In this document: positions 19,284 through 24,937 of the stretch, in pieces
Layout of the letters: each line of letters starts with the position of its first letter
Position numbering within the stretch: position 1 is the first letter of the stretch
Assembly (NCBI GenBank): GCA_015501075.1
Contig: JADNYJ010000461.1
Coordinates: forward strand, 1 to 24,937
Source of the DNA: Gymnopilus junonius
Lineage: Eukaryota; Basidiomycota; Agaricomycetes; Agaricales; Galerinaceae
Direction of reading: 5' to 3'
DNA length: 24,937 bases
Notes under the pieces: generated by a model
The model's database searches: none
The model's input: the letters and a program-made list of their open reading frames with translations, nothing else
What the model was told of the DNA's origin: nothing
Made by a program: the position numbers and the translations under genes

Positions 19284-20164
19284 TATAAAAGCTAAAAACT
19301 TGGGAATAGGTAAGAACGGGGATGGTTGGTAGAAAATAATGGCCATGTTCGAAACGCGCACTGCTGACAATATCAGGTGTGACAAGACGCGATTTGTCAC
19401 ACATGTGATATACGCATCACATGATAGTCGCGTCGGTGCCGCGTCTAATTTAGATTCAAAGCCCCTATCTTCATTTGTCCATTTTCGACCCACACCATTC
19501 CATCTGTTCTCATGACAGCCGATAAAAGATCAGTCGCTGATTTTCAGATGCTACATCCATAGGCGCTTACGGAATTCCGAGATGCTTATTAATTCCCTGA
19601 AGTCGGAAGCTCCGAGGGACCCTAAACCATTCTATTCAATTTGATAGGGATGTTCAATGGTGAAGGTGCTCTGAGAAATCAATAACAAAAATGGGCGTGA
19701 CCTTGGCGCTTCTTCCTTCACCATCTATTCACTCTAAAGGATTCGGTGTAATGAATTAACTTGACGTTATCACCTCATTCTTCGCAGGGACGCAGGACTA
19801 CCCACACCACTTTCCTCTTTCAAACTGGTGCTAATCCGAACATGATGAATGATCCTTCGCTACATTACGGACGCTCTGCCTCCACTTCTAGACTACCTCG
19901 AGCAGCCTCATGGACCTTGGTTGTACATAACCACAACAATCAATTTGATTTGCCCCATGGGCACAATTCCCCGCATTAAGGCGAAAGTGAGACATGGGGG
20001 TGACCTGATCGTGGGGTCGCGTCGATTAACATTTTGAGCTATGCATTCGGAGTCGCTCCATAACATATTTACATACATAGAATTTACATACGGATTCCGG
20101 TTCGGCGTTCCGTGCTCTGGACTCTTGCGAAGCGCATCAAGACCATGATTTTTTTCTTCGCTTG

Positions 20165-20195
20165 CTTCCGCCTACCCTTCCCGTAACGGCGGAAG
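20165..20195. repeat. perfect 8-bp inverted repeat, possible regulator site
   Basis: CTTCCGCC at 20165-20172 is the exact reverse complement of GGCGGAAG at 20188-20195, separated by 15 bases. Spaced CCG/CGG ends resemble zinc-cluster binding sites. It lies about 1.2 kb upstream of the acetyl-CoA synthetase ATG. Function is unproven. Confidence 0.4.
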
Positions 20196-21341
20196 GGATA
20201 TCGAGTTGGAGAAAGGCTCCCCGTCTTCGGAGGGCAATATATAGAACGGAAGTTCAAGCTTCTTCCTCATCGGCCAAAAACTGTTATAAATTGACACGCG
20301 CCAATAGGATCGGCCATCCCCCCTTCATCTTTCGAGTGGGCCGATCCTCTTTTTTAGAGGTGCGGCACGTGCCGGCGCTTTTCGTTATTCCCCCCTGCAG
20401 ACTGCTGCAAAGGATCGGACGTAGACGCCTAGTTCGTGTTGGCGATATGCAAGCTCTAGATGGCACCACAGGCTATTCGACTTGCATAACATTTAGAACT
20501 TTGCCTTTTCCCCCCATTTCCGCCAGAATTTAGTAGTAGCAGGTTCCTGTCAGATTGTATTCCCGAGTGGAGGACCGACCCTATGTGTCCACTCTCGCTT
20601 GCTCATCCATTAGGTCATTGCGGGGTATGTTATGTCGTGGTTAAGCTTGAAATAGACGCGAACAGAAGTAGAAGCCTCAAGATAATCAAAGAACTTCCCC
20701 GTTCTTTTATAAACGCCGCTTTGCTCCGTTAGCCACTCCTATTGTAACAGTTAGATTGATTCGAAACCTGTGAATTGACCCACTCAACTGTTTGTATGCA
20801 ATTCATTTTGCTTGAGGTAAAGCTAATAGAACCTTGCAGGCTATCGTAGTCTTGTGAACGCTACCCAAAGTAACTTCCGATAGGTCTCACTTTTCCTGGT
20901 CACATTGCGGACGGCCCAGCCGGCGGTGCATTCCTTACCCTGAGCGTATTTCCGTCCGCTTCCGTTTGAATGCCCACAGCCTCCCCCGTCCCGCCCGTTC
21001 TTGCGCCATTTTGGGGGAGGGGAAAAGTACATCCGTTGCTGCCGACCGAATCCCCAGGCCTCCAGACCAATCATCGGCGAGAAATTGGTCAAATGAATTT
21101 CAACAAAAAATCATTTTCTAATCAAATCAGCTGAAAATCGATAAAATCAGGACGTACTAGGCGCGCCACAGATGGAGCTGCCATTGTGACAGGACCCAAC
21201 ACCGACAAGAAAACAGGGGAATTGGGACATGTGAGCAAAGCGCAGATTACAATTTCGGATTCGGCACGCGAGAACGCGCGATCGATATCCGCTTTCGGAT
21301 AGTCTCCCCCCTTACGATGTCAATTTAATGGAGATGTTTAT

Positions 21342-21349
21342 TATAGAAA
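21342..21349 (+). promoter_or_regulatory. TATA-like element of the acetyl-CoA synthetase gene
   Basis: TATAGAAA lies about 65 bases before the ATG at 21413 and is followed by a strongly pyrimidine-rich leader (CCCCCCTCAATTCCTCTTCA), typical of highly expressed fungal genes. Confidence 0.4.
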
Positions 21350-21412
21350 ACCGGAGCAACCCCCCTCAATTCCTCTTCATTCCCGTCTTTCTACCCCATT
21401 CCCTACATCGCC

Positions 21413-24100
21413 ATGGCTGAAGCTCCAGAGACCGTCCCAATCCACCCCGTTGCTCCTCGTCTCAAGTCAGGTCCCAAGAAACCACATGTTGGGCCACACA
21501 TTGACGACTATCGCAAAGCGCACAAGGAGACCGTTGGGCATGAATCTGATAAATGGTGGGCAAAGGTGAGTTTACCGAGCAAGATTCACATCTTACGACA
21601 TTACTGATGGTCATTTTTACTTTTGACAGCAAGCTCATGCGATGCTTCACTGGGATCGCCCTTTCAAGACTGTCAGAGCCGGCGATTTCGAGACTGGCGA
21701 TATCGTCTGGTTCCCAGAGGGCGGGCTGAACGCATCCTATAACTGCGTTGACCGCTGGGCATTCGCACATCCTAACAAGGTTCGTATTTTACCAAATAAT
21801 AATCACATCACCACCTGACGTTTTCCATCACTCTGCTCTTGCACATCTACTCTTTACAGACTGCTATCATTTACGAAGCTGATGAACCTGGTGAGGGGCG
21901 TGAGATCACCTATGCTGAACTTCTCCGCGAAGTGTCGAGCATTGCGAACGTGCTCAAGTCCTTCGGCGTGAAGAAGGGAGACACCGTCTCAGTCTACCTC
22001 CCCATGACTTGGCAAGCTGTCGCCGCTTTCCTCGCCTGCGCCCGCATCGGTGCGGTCCACTCTGTCGTATTTGCTGGTTTTTCGGCCGAATCCCTCCGCG
22101 ATCGTGTGCAGGACTGCAAATGCCGCGTCGTAATTACCTCTGACGAGGGCCGCCGCGGCGGAAAGACCATTGCCAACAAGGCGATTGTCGATGCCGCTCT
22201 CAAGGAATGTCCTCTGGTCGAACACGTCTTGGTCCTCCAACGAACGGGTAACAAGGTCCCCTGGACCGAAGGTCGCGACAAATGGTGGCATGAGGAAGTT
22301 CTGAAAGTTCCCAATTACTGCCCTCCTGAAGTTATGGCGTCAGAGGACCCCCTTTTCATTCTATATGTGAGTTTTTCGATTTTGGGTTTGATCCCCCGCA
22401 TTTTTCACATCTTATCTAAATTGACATTCGGACCGTAGACCTCCGGATCGACTGGCAAACCAAAGGGTGTCGTGCATACCACTGGAGGTTACCTCCTCTG
22501 CGCTGCTCTTACCGTCAAATACGTCTTCGATGTCCACCCAGACGACAAGTTCGCCTGCATGGCCGATGTAGGTTGGATTACCGGCCATACGTTCGTGTCT
22601 CTTTCGGTTGTCCTAAAATTAACTCGCAATTAATCAGAATCTCTCCTTATCAGATACATCGTTTACGGACCCCTAGCCAATGGCGTGTCGACCACCGTCT
22701 TCGAATCCACACCCGTATACCCCACCCCCTCTCGCTACTGGCAGACAGTCGAAAAACACAAGCTCACCCAATTCTACTCGGCTCCGACCGCCATCCGTCT
22801 TCTCCGTCGCCTTGGCTCGCACCACGTTGAGAATCATGATTTGAGCAGTCTGAGAGTCTTGGGTAGCGTCGGAGAGCCGATCAATCCTGAAGCCTGGAAT
22901 TGGTACAATGAACATATCGGGAAGATGCAGTGTGCTATTGTCGATACCTTCTGGTGCGTTTCACTCGGGATATTTTTCATTTGTCTGTTTTAGGTGCTAA
23001 TTGGTATCTCACAGGCAAACGGAAACTGGGTCAATCGTCGTCACCCCCTTCCCTGGTGCGATTGAGACCAAGCCCGGCTCAGCTACTGTTCCTTTCTTCG
23101 GTATCGAACCTGCTATCCTTGACCCTCTCACTGGAAAGGTCTGTTGCATGATCCCTGTCACCTCGTAGAATCAACATGACTTATGCCCATGCCCTTATTT
23201 TAGGAATTGGAAGGAAACAATGTCGAGGGTGTCCTTGCTCTCAAGCGCCCCTGGCCTTCAATTGCCCGTACGATCTACCAAGATCACAACCGATACCTTG
23301 ATACTTACATGAAGGTGAGTCTTATCACCTGTTTCATCCCTTCTCAGAATTTGATGTAACATGGAATATAGCCATACCCCGGATACTTCTACACTGGCGA
23401 CGGCGCTGCGCGTGATGAGCATGGCTACATCTGGATTAAAGGCCGTGTTGATGGTGTGTTGATCTTCTTGTCCCTTCTCAGTGATTTCGTGCTCATCTTA
23501 TTTATTCAGATGTCATCAACGTCTCTGGCCACAGACTGTCGACCGCCGAGATCGAGTCTGCGCTGATCTTACACCATGGCGTCGCTGAGACTGCTGGTAA
23601 GCATCAAAACACATTTCCCATTCCATGAAACTGACAAACTTGTTCCTTCATCATAGTGATTGGAACAGCCGATGAGCTCACTGGACAGGCCGTTTACGCT
23701 TTCGTCACCTTGAAACCGTGAGTACCGTTATCCTCACCTTGTGTTGAATCACTTCTAATTTACTTTCTGTCGACAGTGAATTCACATTTGACCCAAGTGA
23801 CGAGGCTGCGCTTACCAAGGAACTCGTCCTCCAAGTCCGTAAAGTCATTGGACCTTTTGCTGCTCCCAAGAAAATCTACATCGTCCCTGATCTTCCCAAG
23901 ACGAGGTCTGGCAAGGTGCGTTGACCTTTCCGGTTTTTTTCAAAGTATAACTGGGGATCTGACTGGCCGCTATGTAGATCATGCGCCGCATTATGCGCAA
24001 GATCGTCGCAGGCGAGGGCGATCAGCTTGGCGATCTCAGCACGCTTGCGGAACCGGCTGTTGTGGAAATTATCAAAAAGAAGGTCGCTGGGAGCCCTTGA
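21413..24100 (+). CDS. acs1: acetyl-CoA synthetase (acetate--CoA ligase), 12 exons, complete
   Basis: Exons: 21413-21565, 21630-21779, 21860-22366, 22439-22590, 22654-22953, 23015-23138, 23204-23314, 23372-23453, 23510-23596, 23657-23717, 23777-23915, 23978-24100; all phases join to give 662 aa, the usual length. The enzyme makes acetyl-CoA from acetate, ATP and CoA through acetyl-AMP, in cytosol and nucleus. Visible motifs: [18 protein letters not shown] near the N-terminus, AMP-binding [20 protein letters not shown] (270-289), GWITGHTYIVYGP, WQTETGS (421-427), [37 protein letters not shown] and [15 protein letters not shown], with the catalytic, acetylatable lysine at 622 in the SGK. Eleven introns of 56-80 nt all have GT-AG ends. 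Codons favour C at the third position, as in well-expressed genes. It corresponds to FacA of Aspergillus. No peroxisomal or secretion signal is seen. Confidence 0.97.
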
Positions 24101-24339
24101 TCGTCGATCTTGTTAATTAATTATTTTAATGCCGCGGTGGGGGTGCGGGGAAATCAGCTGGGACTTTGGATCTTGATTCATGCACGTTGTTCTAGTTTGT
24201 TCTTCCGTTCATTTCGCCTTGGCTCGGCTTTCTTCTTTCTCTCTTACCGGGCGGTTCTTCGTTCTTCGTTCTCTTCCTTTCATCCGATCAAAGTAACTCT
24301 CTTCTATGTATTGGTATGTCTTTTTCAGACTGACGAAGA

Positions 24340-24345
24340 AATAAA
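24340..24345 (+). terminator. polyadenylation signal AATAAA of acetyl-CoA synthetase
   Basis: The hexamer lies 240 bases after the stop codon, just before AT-rich DNA, and about 45 bases from the stop of the convergent gene. Confidence 0.45.
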
Positions 24346-24389
24346 AGTGACATGTAATTAATATACTTTTTTTATGGATGCAATTACGG

Positions 24390-24937
24390 CTATGAAAGTA
24401 TTCTTACTCTGTGACCACCCTCTCCAACGACTATTGGAAGTTCGGTGGCAGCACTGGAGCTAAGGGCTAATTCTAACAGTTCTTCGTCAAGCCTTGCAGA
24501 TATCCAAAATTCAATTTCTCTGGCTCTCCTGTTCCACAGGTGTACTCCACTTCCGTTTCTCCCAGGCCGATTTCCAGATGATTTCATTCCATGGAAACTA
24601 TCACAAAAGCCCCAATCGCCTATTTGACTCCCTGACAGATATAGCACCGAAACTGGGACACCAAGCTTTTCTCTAACGGCCAGGAAAGACCAATGAATGT
24701 CTTCAGGCGTGGCGTTATCCAGCTTTATTTTGCGCAATGAGGGCATTATCAGCTCGCCTTCCGGGCATTTCTGAAGGACGTCTATTCCGTAATCTACTGT
24801 CGCCAATGTTTCCACGGATGAAAGTGATTTGATAAAGGCAGAAACCTCCGGCCACCTTTCGTTCAAACCCGAGGAAGGTTGCGGTCGAAAATCAAGGTAG
24901 GCGCAGGATGGGAAATGGATGTTTGCAAACGATGTCA
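24390..24937 (-). CDS. 3' part of a probable F-box/LRR-like hypothetical protein (partial)
   Basis: On the minus strand a frame is open from the right window edge to TAG at 24390-24392, giving about 182 residues. The upstream part lies outside the window. The sequence has alternating Leu/Ile strands (SLSSVETLATVDYGIDVLQK, MPSLRKIKLDNATPEDIHW, VPVSVLYLSGSQIGDWGF), like the degenerate leucine-rich C-terminal halves of the many F-box-type proteins in mushroom genomes. The acidic EELLELALSSSAATELPIVV closes the protein. No F-box itself is visible, so the family call is inference. The gene is convergent with acetyl-CoA synthetase, 289 bases away. Confidence 0.6.
   Translation of the reverse strand, partial: TSFANIHFPSCAYLDFRPQPSSGLNERWPEVSAFIKSLSSVETLATVDYGIDVLQKCPEGELIMPSLRKIKLDNATPEDIHWSFLAVREKLGVPVSVLYLSGSQIGDWGFCDSFHGMKSSGNRPGRNGSGVHLWNRRAREIEFWISARLDEELLELALSSSAATELPIVVGEGGHRVRILS

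Larger units (their letters stand above)
19284..21412. other. divergent promoter region between DUF2461 and acetyl-CoA synthetase genes
   Basis: Two kilobases contain both promoters. A 62-codon frame from ATG 19849 (MILRYITDALPPLLDYLEQP and on) reads plausibly but is short and unrecognised. An open frame at 20162-20533 has low-quality composition and no family match. GC-rich motifs with CCG/CGG cores are frequent at 20090-20400 and 20900-21060, including an inverted repeat at 20165-20195 and a G-rich box at 21011-21022. These could be zinc-cluster or C2H2 factor sites for carbon-source control, which is common for this gene in fungi, but this is inference. Confidence 0.5.

Noticed and set aside
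19284..19493. Upstream in-frame extension of the DUF2461 gene by 70 codons
   Set aside because: The extension has no family content and mixed composition; the MSTRRRS start is the natural beginning of the basic N-terminus.
20162..20533. Forward open frame of 123 codons in the acetyl-CoA synthetase upstream region
   Set aside because: Arg-rich and irregular, with no motif; probably a chance frame in GC-rich promoter DNA.
1..24937. tRNA genes, CRISPR arrays and transposon ends
   Set aside because: No convincing GGTTCGA-type T-arm with a matching acceptor stem, no regularly spaced repeats, and no terminal repeats or transposase/reverse-transcriptase motifs were seen by eye.

Overview
The window looks like nuclear DNA from a mushroom-forming basidiomycete (Agaricomycetes-like). 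Genes are split into many short exons by introns mostly 45-90 nt long with GT-AG ends and CTGAC/CTAAT-like branch sites. The recognisable families (GPI-tailed pepsin-like protease, HSL-type hydrolase with a GSSSGG elbow, GGSMAG FAD monooxygenase, DUF2461 nuclear-type protein, fungal acetyl-CoA synthetase) fit that assignment. No prokaryotic operon, CRISPR array, rRNA, tRNA or intact mobile element was seen. All splice models were built by eye from splice signals, phase arithmetic and family knowledge.

Layout from left to right: the 3' end of a gene, possibly a Gfo/Idh/MocA-type oxidoreductase (1-174, +); about 2.5 kb with no convincing gene; a six-exon gene for a 182-aa proline-rich protein with no long open frame (2721-3547, +); a 2 kb gap; a nine-exon secreted aspartic protease with a GPI-type tail (5531-7356, +); an HSL-family alpha/beta hydrolase with frame problems (7798-9064, +); a single-exon gene for a 369-aa charged protein ending in an RWHPDRF motif (9445-10554, -); a 3.8 kb gap holding one unresolved gene-like patch (12186-12941); an FAD monooxygenase with two offsetting frame lesions (14334-16245, +); an eleven-exon DUF2461 gene (17242-19283, -); a 2.1 kb promoter region; a twelve-exon acetyl-CoA synthetase, complete at 662 aa (21413-24100, +); and the 3' part of a probable F-box/LRR-like gene running off the right edge (24390-24937, -).

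The genes do not form an obvious pathway or biosynthetic cluster. Acetyl-CoA synthetase is primary metabolism, the protease acts at the cell surface, and the DUF2461 protein is probably nuclear. The hydrolase and monooxygenase could be detoxification or secondary-metabolism enzymes, but they lie 5 kb apart with an unresolved patch between them.

The most unusual content is in gene structure: very small exons (14, 7 and 5 nt in the DUF2461 gene, 12 nt in the protease, 10 nt proposed in the monooxygenase), two likely GC-AG introns, a protease whose membrane-anchor tail depends on removal of one intron, and several one-base frame breaks that all fall in homopolymer runs.
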